This document shows, in pieces, positions 27,865 to 36,802 of a stretch of 64,000 nt of DNA. The DNA is taken from the NCBI RefSeq assembly GCF_003258315.1, contig NZ_CP030032.1:1526001-1590000 (forward strand), read 5' to 3'. A program made the translations under genes and the position numbers. The first letter of the stretch is position 1; each line of letters starts with the position of its first letter. A model generated the notes under the pieces. That model worked only from the letters and a program-made list of their open reading frames with translations. It was not told where the DNA came from and did not search any database. This DNA is from Bradymonas sediminis. GTDB taxonomy: Bacteria > Myxococcota_A > Bradymonadia > Bradymonadales > Bradymonadaceae.

Positions 27865-27900
27865 AAAAAACACCCCCGACCGCGTCGCGGTTCGGGGGTG
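27865..27900 (-). terminator. Rho-independent terminator between the tandem lipoprotein genes
   Basis: On the minus strand CACCCCCGAACCGCG pairs with CGCGGTCGGGGGTG and is followed by TTTTTT. It lies about 24 nt after the stop of the gene at 27924, so the two paralogs are separately terminated. Confidence 0.9.
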
Positions 27901-27923
27901 TGGGGCGGGGAGCTCCGTGAGGC

Positions 27924-29933
27924 TTAGTTTGATGTGCCGAAGGCTTTGATATTCTCCATCACGCCGTCGCGGCCGTCGGGGGCATCAGCGACGCCGACTT
28001 GCGTGGCGCCGGTGCCTCCTGCGCCAGCTGCGGCGTTGCTGTCGTCGAAGGTGACGCCCTCAGTGCTGACCGTTGCGCCGCTGGTTGCCAGGCCAATGGC
28101 GTTGCCGCCCTGGCCGCCGGCGCCGTTTCCGCCGTGGCCACCGTCACCGCCGTAGCCACCGTCGCCGCCTTTGCCTGCCTTGGGGGAATTGGGGGCAGTG
28201 CCCGAGGAGGGGGGGCGGCTGCCATTTTCTTGTCCGAGGGCTCCGAGGCCACCATCTCCGCCGTCCCCACCGTTGCCCAAAATCACGGTGGATTGGTCGA
28301 TATTGATCGCTGCATCGAGCACAACAATCGCGAAGGAGCTACCGCCAGGGATGCCGTTTGTGCCCGCGCCCCCGGGGTATCCGCCATTGCCGCCGTTGCC
28401 CCCCGCGGTGCCTGCATAGAAGCAGGGAGGGGAGAAAGTGCAGTTAAGTACCGTATTCGTTTCGTAATTGCCGCCGGCACCGCCACCGCCGCCGCCGCCG
28501 CCGCTGGTTCCGTCGGTTGGAGGCGTGGCCAGCGCCGGAATCCAGGTGCCTGTGGCGTCGAAATTGCCGAGCAGACCGTCCGCCGGCAGGATGCCGGGGA
28601 CGCCAGGGGTTCCCGGCGCGCCTTTGTTGCCCGCCACTCCGCCCGCGGCATTTGCGTTGCATTTATGGCTACCTCCAGCACCGCCGGTGCCGGCGCTCTG
28701 GGTGAAGTTATCTCCATGGTGGCCGGGGTTTGCATCGCTGGCCCCGGCGCCACATGGCTGAAATCCACTGGTGGCACCGCCGTCGCCTCCTTCCGGGACG
28801 GGGAGGGTCTTGAGCCGCGTGCCATCTGCGCCGTCGTTACCTTTGGCCGCGACGCCGCCGCGGACCGTGGTATTCTGGATCGTCAACCCCGGTGCGTTGA
28901 GGGCATAGACCGAGAAGGTCGAAGCGCCCTTATTGGTGGCGTCGAACCCCTCAATCACCAGGTTATCAAGGGTGGTCGGGTTGGTGAGGGCGTCAGCTTT
29001 GACGGTGATATAGGCCGTGGTCGTTGCGTCGAAATCACTGGCCGCCGCGGCGATGGTGGTCGTCTCATTGGCCAGGTCGCGCGCGAATCCATCGGCTTTA
29101 AATCCGCCGTAGATGCTGATGCCATCGTGCAGGTTGAGCGCGCCTTCGTAGGTGCCGCCCGCGACGAGGATGTGGTGGCGATCGTTGTCGGCCGCGGCCT
29201 GCAGCGCAGCGCTTAAGCTGGCGAGCGGGGCGTCGGGGCTAAACCCGTCATTTGCGGTGTCGTCGCCGGTCGCGGCGACGAAGACCGAGTCGGCGAGCAC
29301 GCCGTCGACGCCGTCGCAGTTCGTGTCGGTGCCGTCGGCGTCAATAAGGTCGTTGGGATCCTCGATTTCGCATTCGCAGCCATCGTTTGCGTCGCCGTTG
29401 AGGTCGGCGAAGCCCTCGGCGCAAAGATTGGAGTCGACCTTGCAAACCCCGACCTCGTCGGGGTCCGGTGCGCAAAGGGGCAAATAATTCAGGTTCGTCG
29501 CAGAGCAAATGGTGCCGCAGGTGCCACAGTTTGCGGCGTCGCTGCTGAGATCAACCTCGCATCCGTTGCTTGGGTCGCCATCACAATCGGCAAAGCCGTT
29601 GTCACAGGCAAATTCGCAAAATTGGGTCTCCGGGTTGCAGAACCCGCCCTGGTTGGCCCCGGCGGCGCAGTCGTTTGGGCTCTCACACGGGATGCCGGTG
29701 GAGGCATCCGCGTCGTCTGAGGTATCATCGGCGTCGGCGTCCTCCGCGTCGGCATCGTTTGCGTCGGCGTCCGGTGTTTGGGTATCTTGGTCGCCGGCGT
29801 CCTGAATATCAGAATCACCCGTGTCTTGGACGATATCGGTTGCCTTTTGGGAGGGCGAATCGTCACTGCAACCCGCGAGTGCCGCGCAAAGGCAGATAAA
29901 GGTAAGGATCAAAGATGTTTTTCTAAAAGACAT
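27924..29933 (-). CDS. Large Gly-rich lipoprotein, tandem copy B
   Basis: Paralog of copy A, with long stretches of near-identical protein (such as LGNFDATGTWIPALATPPTD and SFAIVVLDAAINI) and the same domain order: lipobox (CAALAGC), Asp/Ala-rich linker (DADANDADAEDADADDTSDD), Cys modules, DUF1565-like segment, Gly-rich region and terminal AFGTSN. ATG 29933 is chosen because GGAG sits about 6 nt upstream. ATG 29936 and 29966 are alternatives. It follows the small Cys-rich lipoprotein gene at 29973 with a short gap and may share its promoter. The two copies differ mainly in the linker and in scattered substitutions, as expected after a tandem duplication. Confidence 0.8.
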   Translation of the reverse strand: MSFRKTSLILTFICLCAALAGCSDDSPSQKATDIVQDTGDSDIQDAGDQDTQTPDADANDADAEDADADDTSDDADASTGIPCESPNDCAAGANQGGFCNPETQFCEFACDNGFADCDGDPSNGCEVDLSSDAANCGTCGTICSATNLNYLPLCAPDPDEVGVCKVDSNLCAEGFADLNGDANDGCECEIEDPNDLIDADGTDTNCDGVDGVLADSVFVAATGDDTANDGFSPDAPLASLSAALQAAADNDRHHILVAGGTYEGALNLHDGISIYGGFKADGFARDLANETTTIAAAASDFDATTTAYITVKADALTNPTTLDNLVIEGFDATNKGASTFSVYALNAPGLTIQNTTVRGGVAAKGNDGADGTRLKTLPVPEGGDGGATSGFQPCGAGASDANPGHHGDNFTQSAGTGGAGGSHKCNANAAGGVAGNKGAPGTPGVPGILPADGLLGNFDATGTWIPALATPPTDGTSGGGGGGGGAGGNYETNTVLNCTFSPPCFYAGTAGGNGGNGGYPGGAGTNGIPGGSSFAIVVLDAAINIDQSTVILGNGGDGGDGGLGALGQENGSRPPSSGTAPNSPKAGKGGDGGYGGDGGHGGNGAGGQGGNAIGLATSGATVSTEGVTFDDSNAAAGAGGTGATQVGVADAPDGRDGVMENIKAFGTSN

Positions 29934-29972
29934 CATAAACTCCAGTTCGATTAATGATGGGGTCAATCCAAA

Positions 29973-30575
29973 TCAGCCAGGATCCTCGCTGGGAACACAA
30001 TCCGCGTCCGCGCTATCGCCCGCGTCGGTATCGGCGCGCTCGTAGCCCGGCTGGCACTCGTTATATGCACACCGATATGTGGGGGTAGTCGTGTTGTTTT
30101 CGTTCGGGGTGTTCTCCTCGCAGGCGGGGATGCGATTGGAGTTGTCCTCGGGGCACGAGGTGGCGCAGTCGCCGCAGTGGGTGACCGTATTTAGCGCAAA
30201 GCACTTATCGGGCTGCGCGGGGTCGCAAGCTTTATAATTATCCTTGCAAGAAAATGCACAGGTATTTGTACTGGTTAAGCAGGTAAATCGCTGCCCCTCA
30301 GTCGCATGCGGTTCACAATCGCTGACATCCGAGCAGGTGACTCTTCCGGCGTCGGCGGTCGTATCCACGCCATCCTGAATAGCGTCGCTTGCATCGGTAT
30401 CAGGGGTTGTCGAACTCGCGTCTGTTGGGGAAGCATTATTCGAGTCAGCGCGGGCATCCATCGCGGCGTTCGCGTCATTGCGCGCCTGCGGCGCATCCTC
30501 GCCCAAGATGCAGCCCGAGAGCAGCGTGAGCACCGTAAGTAGAAGGGTGTATTTTTTTATATTTTTATATCGCAT
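29973..30575 (-). CDS. Cys-rich lipoprotein
   Basis: A 200-residue lipoprotein: signal sequence with lipobox LLSGC (Cys 22), a low-complexity Asp/Ala/Ser/Thr linker (about 30-75) and a Cys-rich C-terminal part with VTCSDVSDC, STNTCAFSC, HCGDCATSC and CAYNECQPGYE. The Cys spacing resembles the modules in the two larger lipoproteins downstream, suggesting a shared building block. Function unknown. It is the first gene after a candidate sigma-70 promoter. Confidence 0.7.
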   Translation of the reverse strand: MRYKNIKKYTLLLTVLTLLSGCILGEDAPQARNDANAAMDARADSNNASPTDASSTTPDTDASDAIQDGVDTTADAGRVTCSDVSDCEPHATEGQRFTCLTSTNTCAFSCKDNYKACDPAQPDKCFALNTVTHCGDCATSCPEDNSNRIPACEENTPNENNTTTPTYRCAYNECQPGYERADTDAGDSADADCVPSEDPG

Positions 30576-30620
30576 TGGGGCATCTCTAAACGAACAGATT
30601 AAGTCAGCTTTTCAAGCAGA

Positions 30621-30649
30621 AGACTATCGCGCTGCTACAGACAGGTCAA
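30621..30649 (-). promoter_or_regulatory. Sigma-70-like promoter for the lipoprotein group
   Basis: On the minus strand TTGACC (30644-30649) and TAGTCT (30621-30626) are separated by 17 nt, about 45 nt upstream of the gene at 30575. Matches are fair rather than perfect. Confidence 0.4.
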
Positions 30650-30748
30650 ACTTCTCAATATAAAGTAGCGCATGGCTAGACAAGATGGAACTTTCGCGCG
30701 AAACGCTTAAGATCTGATCACCCACACGATACCTCATTTGGAATCACG

Positions 30749-31171
30749 ATGCCCGAGAAGATGAGCGCCGAAGAGCAGGAGCTAGAACGCAAGCAATTAT
30801 CAGTGCTGCTCTGGTGGTATTGGTTCGGAATCGTGGCGGCGACCGCGGGGGAGTTGGCCTTCGTGTTTTGGTCGAGCGCCGGGGCGAGCGGGCCTACCGG
30901 CGGGTTGTCGAATACGACGCTGGTGGTCGGGGTGATGGTCGCTTTTATGTGGCTGGGGGTCGCGGTGATCTATAAGACCCGCTTTGGCGGCAACGGCGTT
31001 CCGACCGCGTTTTTCTGCTGGATGCTGGCCAAGGGCGGGGCGATCTTGGGGTTGGTGACGTATTTTTTGGACCCGAATTGGCAATTTACCTTCGCGCTGG
31101 TGGGCGGGTTTTTGGTCATCATGGGGCTCCTGCAACCGCCGGTATTTTTACCGGAGCCCCTCGATGACTAG
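30749..31171 (+). CDS. Small integral membrane protein
   Basis: A 140-residue protein with an acidic/basic N-terminus (EEQELERKQ) and four hydrophobic segments: WYWFGIVAATAGELAFVFW, TTLVVGVMVAFMWLGVAVIY, AFFCWMLAKGGAILGLVTYF and TFALVGGFLVIMGLLQPPVF. No signal lipobox. It belongs to no family I can name. The compact four-helix layout resembles small uncharacterised inner-membrane proteins. It is convergent with the pepF gene (20 nt apart). Confidence 0.65.
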   Translation: MPEKMSAEEQELERKQLSVLLWWYWFGIVAATAGELAFVFWSSAGASGPTGGLSNTTLVVGVMVAFMWLGVAVIYKTRFGGNGVPTAFFCWMLAKGGAILGLVTYFLDPNWQFTFALVGGFLVIMGLLQPPVFLPEPLDD

Positions 31172-31191
31172 TCGCGCTTAGGCGGCGAGGC

Positions 31192-33045
31192 TTATTCGGC
31201 CTGAGCCAGGGCGTCGAGCTCCTTTTCGAGCATGCCGACCAGGGTGTCGAGCTGGGTGACGACCGCCTCTACCGTGGAGGGTTCGCTCAGATCGACGCCT
31301 GCGGCTTTGAGCAGCTCCATGGGGTGGTCGCTGCCGCCGGCGCGCAGCAAATTCAGGTAGCGCTCAACCGCTTCGGCCTGGCCTTGGCCCTCGTCGAGGA
31401 CCTCGCGCACAAGCTTGGCCGAAGACGCGTAGCAGGTCGCGTATTGATAGACATAAAAGGGCGAGTTGAAGAAATGCGGAATCCTCGCCCAGGTCGCGGC
31501 GTAGAGCGGGTCAAGCTCGGCGACGTCCCCCAGATAATGCTTCAGCCGGCTATAATAAACCTCGTTTAAGACCTCCGCGGTGATCGGCTGGTCTTCCTCG
31601 GCGAGTTGGTGGGCGCGAAGTTCGTAGTCGGCAAAGAGCGCCTGCATATAAAAGGTGCCGACGATGCCGTCGATGGCGTGCTGCAAGAGCACCGCGCGCT
31701 CCACGGGGTCTTCGGTTTGGCCGAGCATATACTCGAGCAGCAGCGCTTCGTTGAGCGTCGAGGCGACCTCGGCCACAAAGATCGTATAGTCCGAGGTTGC
31801 AAAGGGCTGGGTCTGGTTCGCGAGCAGGGTGTGCATCGTGTGGCCAAGCTCGTGGGCCAGGGTGAACACGTCCGACAGGGTGCCATTATAATTGAGCAGC
31901 ATATAGGGGTGGACGCCGTAGACGCCGGCAGAATACGCGCCTGAGCGCTTGCCCTTGGTCTCATAGACATCGATCCAGCCGCCCTCGAGCGCCTCGCGGA
32001 TCTGACGTTGATAGTCCTCGCCCAGCGGGGCGACCGAGGCGATGATGGTCTCGGCGACCGCGTCGTATTCGTATTCCAGGTCGAAATCGACCAGCGGGAT
32101 CGAGCCGTCGTATTGGTCGTATTTCTCCAGCCCGAGCACTTTTTTGCGCAACGCATGATAGCGCTGCAGCGGGGCGACGCCGGCGGCGGCGGTCTCGACC
32201 AGGGTCTCAAGCACGCTCACCGGGACGTTATTTCCGTCGAGCGCGGCGTGCACGGCGCTGTCGAAATTTCGCGCTCGCGCGCTGGCGGCGCCGCGCTGGC
32301 AGATGCCGTTATAGAGGGAGGCGTAGGTGTTGGCCTTGTCCTGGTAGATGCCGTACATCGCCTCGAATGCTTTTTTGCGATCCTCCTGGTTGCGGCAGGT
32401 GCGCAGCAGGCGGGAGTAGGCGGCGTGGCTGACCTCGACCTCGCTGCCGTCGCTGAGCTCGACGGTGTTGAACTTCACGTCGGCGGTCGACAGCGCCCGG
32501 TAGGTCTCGCCGGGGTTGCCGTTAAAGCGGCTAAAATAGGACAGCAGGCGCTCGCCTTCCTCGTCGAGCACATGCTCTCGCTGGCGAAAGACCTCGCCGA
32601 TCGGGAAGCGATAGTCCTTGAGCGCGTCCTCGGCGTCGACCCAGCCGCGCACCGTGTCTTCGTCGAGGGAGACCAACTCGGGCTCAAACCAGGCCGCTTT
32701 GGTGCCAAACTCGGCGAATAAATTCTGCACATTTTGGATGCGCGCGAGCAGCTCATTATTGCGCTGGTCGGTGTCGTAGCTAAGCTGAGGGTAGCGGAAG
32801 ATCTTATAGGCCATCATCCCAATCTGGTCGTTGAGTTGATAGGCCTCGAGCATGCGCTCGGCGCCGTCGCCGAGCGTTCCCTTCATTGCGACGAATTTGT
32901 CCATCAGCGCACGGCAGCGCGTGATGTCTTCGTCCCATGCCTCCCAATTGGGGTAGATGTCGCCAAGGTTCCATTTGTGGCGCTCGGCGATGTCGGCGCG
33001 CTCGGGGACGGCGTTGGCGGTGGATTTCTGCGTGGCTTCGCTCAT
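31192..33045 (-). CDS. pepF: Oligoendopeptidase F, M3 metallopeptidase
   Basis: A 617-residue cytoplasmic zinc peptidase that cleaves short peptides. The catalytic motif HELGHTMH lies near residue 390-400, with the downstream Glu ligand in the VAEVASTLNEALLLEYML block. Further family features: RHKWNLGDIYPNWEAWDED at the N-terminus, FAEFGTKAAWFEPEL and the terminal FYVYQYATCYASSAKLV region. Length is typical for PepF (about 600). No signal peptide. The gene starts after the bidirectional terminator at 33164-33211. It likely recycles peptides. Confidence 0.95.
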   Translation of the reverse strand: MSEATQKSTANAVPERADIAERHKWNLGDIYPNWEAWDEDITRCRALMDKFVAMKGTLGDGAERMLEAYQLNDQIGMMAYKIFRYPQLSYDTDQRNNELLARIQNVQNLFAEFGTKAAWFEPELVSLDEDTVRGWVDAEDALKDYRFPIGEVFRQREHVLDEEGERLLSYFSRFNGNPGETYRALSTADVKFNTVELSDGSEVEVSHAAYSRLLRTCRNQEDRKKAFEAMYGIYQDKANTYASLYNGICQRGAASARARNFDSAVHAALDGNNVPVSVLETLVETAAAGVAPLQRYHALRKKVLGLEKYDQYDGSIPLVDFDLEYEYDAVAETIIASVAPLGEDYQRQIREALEGGWIDVYETKGKRSGAYSAGVYGVHPYMLLNYNGTLSDVFTLAHELGHTMHTLLANQTQPFATSDYTIFVAEVASTLNEALLLEYMLGQTEDPVERAVLLQHAIDGIVGTFYMQALFADYELRAHQLAEEDQPITAEVLNEVYYSRLKHYLGDVAELDPLYAATWARIPHFFNSPFYVYQYATCYASSAKLVREVLDEGQGQAEAVERYLNLLRAGGSDHPMELLKAAGVDLSEPSTVEAVVTQLDTLVGMLEKELDALAQAE

Positions 33046-33163
33046 CTATTTGCTCTCATTTTAGGTGGACCGCGGAGTCTCAAACATCGGGTATTACGGA
33101 TGGAAATTCTTAGCAAGCAAGCCCGAAATAGACAAACGAGAAAGCCCCGGGCCGGCAGAGCAG

Positions 33164-33211
33164 AAAACCCCGCCGGCTCGCCAAATAAGTTGGCGAGCCG
33201 GCGGGGTTTTT
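33164..33211 (-). terminator. Long bidirectional terminator hairpin
   Basis: A perfect stem of about 21 bp (CCCCGCCGGCTCGCCAA and its complement) around a 5-nt loop, with T-runs on both ends (TTTT on the minus strand, TTTTT on the plus). It lies 42 nt after the stop of the repeat lipoprotein gene. Confidence 0.92.
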
Positions 33212-33252
33212 AGCGGAGCAATGCCAGGGGGCATTGCTTCAGCGCCTTGAGC

Positions 33253-35127
33253 TTAGTCGAGGCAAAGAGCGTTGCCGTCCAGGGTGACGGCGGCGGTCTT
33301 CACCTGCTGAGTGCCGGTGCGCGTCTGCCAAACGGTGACCGCGTTGGTGTCGGTGATGGCCACCTCTGCGTTGTCGAGGTTGCTCTGGTTCGAGGCGACG
33401 GTGGACATATCGGCGATCAGGGCCGGGTTCTGGGCGTCGAAGGAGGACGCGACCAGGTTGGTCTCGGTGTTGGACTTGGACACCCAGGCGATGGTGGTCT
33501 GGTCGACATAGCCGTCGCTGTCGGTGTCACGTCCGGCGAGGGCCGGCGCCACGCTGTCGTTGATGGCGTCGGTCAGCACGACCTTGGTGCCGATGGTGTT
33601 CGTGGCCAGGTTGATCGTGCTGGCGACCAGCACGCGGTTGCTGAAGCGCTTCTCGGGGAAGACCGCAAGGACTTCGTTGGCGCCGGTCTGCACGATGTCG
33701 AAGTCGCCGGTGAGCTGGTCCGCGTTGCTGGTGGTGAAGGAGCCGGTGGCGACGCCTGCCGAGTCGTAGAGGTTGCCGGCAAAACGCGTGGTCGTGGCGC
33801 CACTGGAGTTGGGCACCAGGTTCCAGGTGAGCAGCAGGCCGTTATCCAGCGCGAATGCGCGCACGGTGGCGTTAGTGCGGGGCTCGCCGACGTCGAGATT
33901 CAAGATATTAATCGAGTTAGGACGATCGTTTACGCGATAGTGGATGCCGGCGACTTTGGGCTTGGTGACCAATCCACCGACCTTGTCGACGATGCCAACG
34001 AGCACCGCGCCGTCCTGATAGGCCGCGGTAATCTGGTTGAGCTTGTCCGATGAGAGGCCGCTTCGGAAGAGTTGGACCGACGCGCCGACCGGGCTCAGCG
34101 TCGGGCTCACCGGCTGAACATAGACGTGTCTTCTGATCGTGCCCAGGGGCCCCGCGTTATCTCCCCAGATGATCTCATATCCCTGGGGGGTGGTCACCGC
34201 GGTGATAGGAGCGGCGGTGTCAGCCTCACGGGTATATTTATCGCCAACGGGTTTGCCATCGCGGTCGATATGCTGGGCCGCGAGCGTGCTCTCGTCCTCT
34301 TCGAGCCACACGACGAGCGAGGTGGCTCCGGCGGGTGCGCCAGCGGCCGCGTCAATGACGGTGGGGCTGTGGGGGCCGATATTTTGGTAGGCAACACGGT
34401 TGCTGGCGTTACCGAGGGTTTCGGCGGTCGGCTCGGCGTCATTCGCGCCCACGCCACAGCAGGCGTTGTCGACGATGCCGTCGCAATTGTTGTCCAGCCC
34501 GTCGCAGACGCGGCCTTCTTCCGGGTCGCTATTATAGTCGGAACCGTATTCAACTTCGGTGCAAGCCGCGTAATCTACGCCGTCGCAGGTCGTGGTTTGG
34601 GTACCGGCACACACGCCTTCTTGAAGGGCGCAATCCTGGCCGATCTCGGAGCCGGATTCATAGCACTCGTCGCCGCCGCTGCCGTCGGAGTCGCCACCGC
34701 TGCCGTCAGAGTCGCCGCCGCTGCCGTCGGAGTCACCGCCGCTGCCGTCGGAGTCGCCGCCGCTGCCGTCGGAGTCGCCGCCGCTGCCGTCGGAGTCACC
34801 GCCGCTGCCGTCGGAGTCGCCGCCGCTGCCGTCGAGGTCACCGCCGCTGCCGTCGGAGTCGCCACCGCTGCCGTCGAGGTCACCGCCGCTGCCGTCGGAG
34901 TCACCGCCGCTGCCGTCGGAGTCGCCACCGCTGCCGTCGGAGTCGCCACCGCTGCCGTCGGAGTCGCCGCCGCTGCCGTCGGAATCACCTGCATCGGCTT
35001 GATGGCCGGTGTCGAAATGTGACTTCAGGGCGACATCGTCGCCACTGCATGCGCTAAGCGCCAGGCTGGCGGCTAAGAAGAGTGCTGCTAATTTGGGTGA
35101 GGCTTTGAGCCACGTCGCGGTGTTCAT
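33253..35127 (-). CDS. Lipoprotein with fifteen SDGSGGD repeats
   Basis: A 624-residue exported protein. Signal peptide with lipobox ALSAC (Cys near 27), then fifteen 7-residue units (consensus SDGSGGD, two with Leu for Ser; about residues 48-152). A Cys-rich part with the MopE-like VCDGLDNNCDGIVDNAC motif follows, then a beta-rich domain of about 380 residues (VVWLEEDESTLAAQHIDRDG, YEIIWGDNAGPLG, LLLTWNLVPNSSGATTT) that looks like a repeated-strand propeller or fibronectin-like fold. The regular DxDxSGG spacing could bind calcium (inference). Likely a surface protein on a flexible stalk. No catalytic motif seen. Confidence 0.8.
   Translation of the reverse strand: MNTATWLKASPKLAALFLAASLALSACSGDDVALKSHFDTGHQADAGDSDGSGGDSDGSGGDSDGSGGDSDGSGGDSDGSGGDLDGSGGDSDGSGGDLDGSGGDSDGSGGDSDGSGGDSDGSGGDSDGSGGDSDGSGGDSDGSGGDSDGSGGDECYESGSEIGQDCALQEGVCAGTQTTTCDGVDYAACTEVEYGSDYNSDPEEGRVCDGLDNNCDGIVDNACCGVGANDAEPTAETLGNASNRVAYQNIGPHSPTVIDAAAGAPAGATSLVVWLEEDESTLAAQHIDRDGKPVGDKYTREADTAAPITAVTTPQGYEIIWGDNAGPLGTIRRHVYVQPVSPTLSPVGASVQLFRSGLSSDKLNQITAAYQDGAVLVGIVDKVGGLVTKPKVAGIHYRVNDRPNSINILNLDVGEPRTNATVRAFALDNGLLLTWNLVPNSSGATTTRFAGNLYDSAGVATGSFTTSNADQLTGDFDIVQTGANEVLAVFPEKRFSNRVLVASTINLATNTIGTKVVLTDAINDSVAPALAGRDTDSDGYVDQTTIAWVSKSNTETNLVASSFDAQNPALIADMSTVASNQSNLDNAEVAITDTNAVTVWQTRTGTQQVKTAAVTLDGNALCLD
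34672..34986 (-). repeat. Fifteen tandem 21-bp repeats inside a lipoprotein gene
   Basis: In-frame 21-bp units (plus-strand form GCCGCCGCTGCCGTCGGAGTC) with sparse third-position changes, and two units with a Ser-to-Leu change. Because 21 is a multiple of 3, gain or loss of units alters stalk length without frameshift. Confidence 0.92.
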
Positions 35128-35550
35128 TTGCTTTTACTCCATTGTTCGAGTTGGTGCTCGCAAGAACTTATTATAATGCGCGAGATTAACGTTTGGTTCG
35201 ACAAGCAATAAGAGGCCCCCAGCGGGCATCGTTGCGCGATCGATATCCCGACATCAATATTGAATGTCAAATATTCAATAGGGTTTTATCCTGTCTTTTG
35301 CGCCCGCCCTGATAACCGTGTGATCAAGAGTGCCGCTGTAATATTTCAGAAATGGCGGATTTTCGCAACCCTGGCGGATCGGTTCCCGCTAAATTTCCCC
35401 GCGGAGCGTGCCCGGTAGTCCGCCGAATACTCGAGTTGATTGAGGAGGCGGCATGAAAAATGCTGGGTTTGCAGTTTTTGATATGCCGAGGGCGTGGTGA
35501 GGAGGGGAAGCTAAAGTGAAGAATAACTTTCGTGGCTCGGTGTTTTAGCT

Positions 35551-35579
35551 TTGACATGAGGTCGGTTCGGGTGTAGGCT
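35551..35579 (+). promoter_or_regulatory. Sigma-70 promoter of the polyamine locus
   Basis: TTGACA (35551-35556), a perfect -35 box, and TAGGCT (35574-35579) are 17 nt apart. Transcription would begin near 35586, leaving a leader of about 170 nt before speD. Confidence 0.65.
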
Positions 35580-35586
35580 GCTTCTC

Positions 35587-35757
35587 CTAAATTCGTTTCC
35601 CTCGTCCTGAGGGCCCGGGTTTAGGTCCTATTTCCTGCCACGCTACGAGTGGCCCCAGACACAACCTATTGTCCCACAAAGATGCGCTATCTGAGGATTG
35701 CTGATCCCAAAGACAGAAGGGCGTTGTCTCCGCATTAACACGAGGAGGACCCTGAGG
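35587..35757 (+). promoter_or_regulatory. Structured 5' leader of speD
   Basis: Holds candidate hairpins CCCTC-GTCCT-GAGGG and GCCAC-GCTACGA-GTGGC, then ACAA/TTGT, before the AGGAGG site (35743-35748) and the speD ATG. The length and pairing suggest post-transcriptional control, perhaps by a metabolite. I do not recognise a known riboswitch class. Confidence 0.4.
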
Positions 35758-36186
35758 ATGCAAACATACGGTCGGCATTTGCTGATGGAGTACCAGGGCT
35801 GTGATCGCGAGATTTTGAATAATCCCGAGCAGCTAAAAGAATGGATGTTTCGTGCGGCCCAAGCTTCGGGAGCGACAGTGGTCGCCGATGTCTTTCACTC
35901 TTTTTCACCCTGTGGGATGAGCGGAGTGCTCGTCTTGCAGGAATCGCATTTGTCGATTCATACATGGCCGGAGAATGGATACGCGGCCATGGATTTCTAT
36001 ACTTGTGGGGATTGCGATCCCTTCGAGGGGCATCTTGTTTTATGTCAGGGTTTGAAACCTGCGCATTTCGAGATCATGGACGTGAGCCGCGGCGCGATTG
36101 AAGACGCCAACAGCCTCCAGGTCCAGGATCACACCGTTGACGCCGGCAATTTTGCCGCCAAGTTGGCCGCGGGAGGACAGCGATGA
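35758..36186 (+). CDS. speD: S-adenosylmethionine decarboxylase proenzyme
   Basis: Pyruvoyl enzyme that provides decarboxy-SAM, the aminopropyl donor for spermidine. ATG 35758 has AGGAGG 9 nt upstream. The 142-residue protein has the self-cleavage site at Glu62-Ser63 (QESHLSIHTWPE), the same numbering as the Thermotoga-type enzyme, plus His68 and Cys83 (FYTCGDCDPF), which serve in processing and catalysis. It is the short bacterial/archaeal class 1b form. It overlaps pdaD by 4 nt (ATGA). Confidence 0.95.
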   Translation: MQTYGRHLLMEYQGCDREILNNPEQLKEWMFRAAQASGATVVADVFHSFSPCGMSGVLVLQESHLSIHTWPENGYAAMDFYTCGDCDPFEGHLVLCQGLKPAHFEIMDVSRGAIEDANSLQVQDHTVDAGNFAAKLAAGGQR

Positions 36187-36653
36187 TTTTCACACAACCT
36201 ACGCATTATTTTATCGTGTCGGGTCACGCCGAGGGGTATTCCTCGCTTAACGCTTTCGACCAGGCGTTGCTTGAGTCGGGTGTCGGTGACACCAACCTGG
36301 TGCGCATGAGCTCGATTCTGCCGCCGTCCTGCCAGCGCATTGAGCGCATCGCGCTTCCCTACGGCGCGCTGGTGCCGGTGGCCTATGCCGATATGACGTC
36401 GAGCGTGCCGGGCGAAGTGATCGCCTCGGCGGTGGCCGTCGGGATTCCCGCCGACCCCGAATTGCCCGGGCTCATCATGGAGCACCACGGCGTCGGGACG
36501 CTGGAAGAGATCGAAGCGCAGGTGCGCGAAATGGCCGTGCAGGGCATGGCCTACCGCAACCGCGAAATTCGCGAGGTCGTCTCGATCGGCGCCGAGCATG
36601 TCGTCGAGAAACACGGTGCTGCGTTCGCCGGCATCGTCCTGTGGAAATTATAA
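36183..36653 (+). CDS. pdaD: Pyruvoyl-dependent arginine decarboxylase
   Basis: Converts arginine to agmatine. The 156-residue protein carries the cleavage sequence NLVRMSSILPPSC, with the Ser43-Ser44 bond as the likely self-processing site that creates the pyruvoyl group, then ALPYGALVPVAYADM, LIMEHHG and a C-terminal EREV-like block (REVVSIGAEHVVEKHG). This archaeal/chlamydial type replaces the PLP-dependent SpeA, which is absent from the locus. Translation is coupled to speD. A GGGGCGT/ACGCCCC hairpin follows at 36678-36697 and may attenuate transcription into speE. Confidence 0.93.
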   Translation: MIFTQPTHYFIVSGHAEGYSSLNAFDQALLESGVGDTNLVRMSSILPPSCQRIERIALPYGALVPVAYADMTSSVPGEVIASAVAVGIPADPELPGLIMEHHGVGTLEEIEAQVREMAVQGMAYRNREIREVVSIGAEHVVEKHGAAFAGIVLWKL

Positions 36654-36802
36654 TTCAGTCGAAATAATCACGATCGCGGGGCGTCTCAGCACGCCCCCTT
36701 CGTCCGGATATGGTGCGCCTTCTTAATGAAAGGAGAGGGCGCGCTCTGTCTGGGCTTTCGGCATCTTTTTGCCTCGATTTGGCAGAGTCTGGAGGGTTTA
36801 TT

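Larger units (their letters stand above)
35128..35757. other. Intergenic region between repeat lipoprotein and polyamine locus
   Basis: 630 bp without a convincing gene. It is AT-richer near 35160-35300, where a minus-strand TATAAT (35170-35175) may serve the lipoprotein gene. The sigma-70 promoter at 35551-35579 and a structured leader face the polyamine genes. The short open frames here lack coding character. Confidence 0.6.

Noticed and set aside
34672-34986. Possible CRISPR array
   Set aside because: Units are contiguous 21-bp in-frame coding repeats without spacers and no cas genes are present.
34072-35022. Plus-strand Val/Ala-repeat protein
   Set aside because: It is the reverse reading of the SDGSGGD repeat gene, which has a signal peptide, lipobox and Cys modules on the minus strand.
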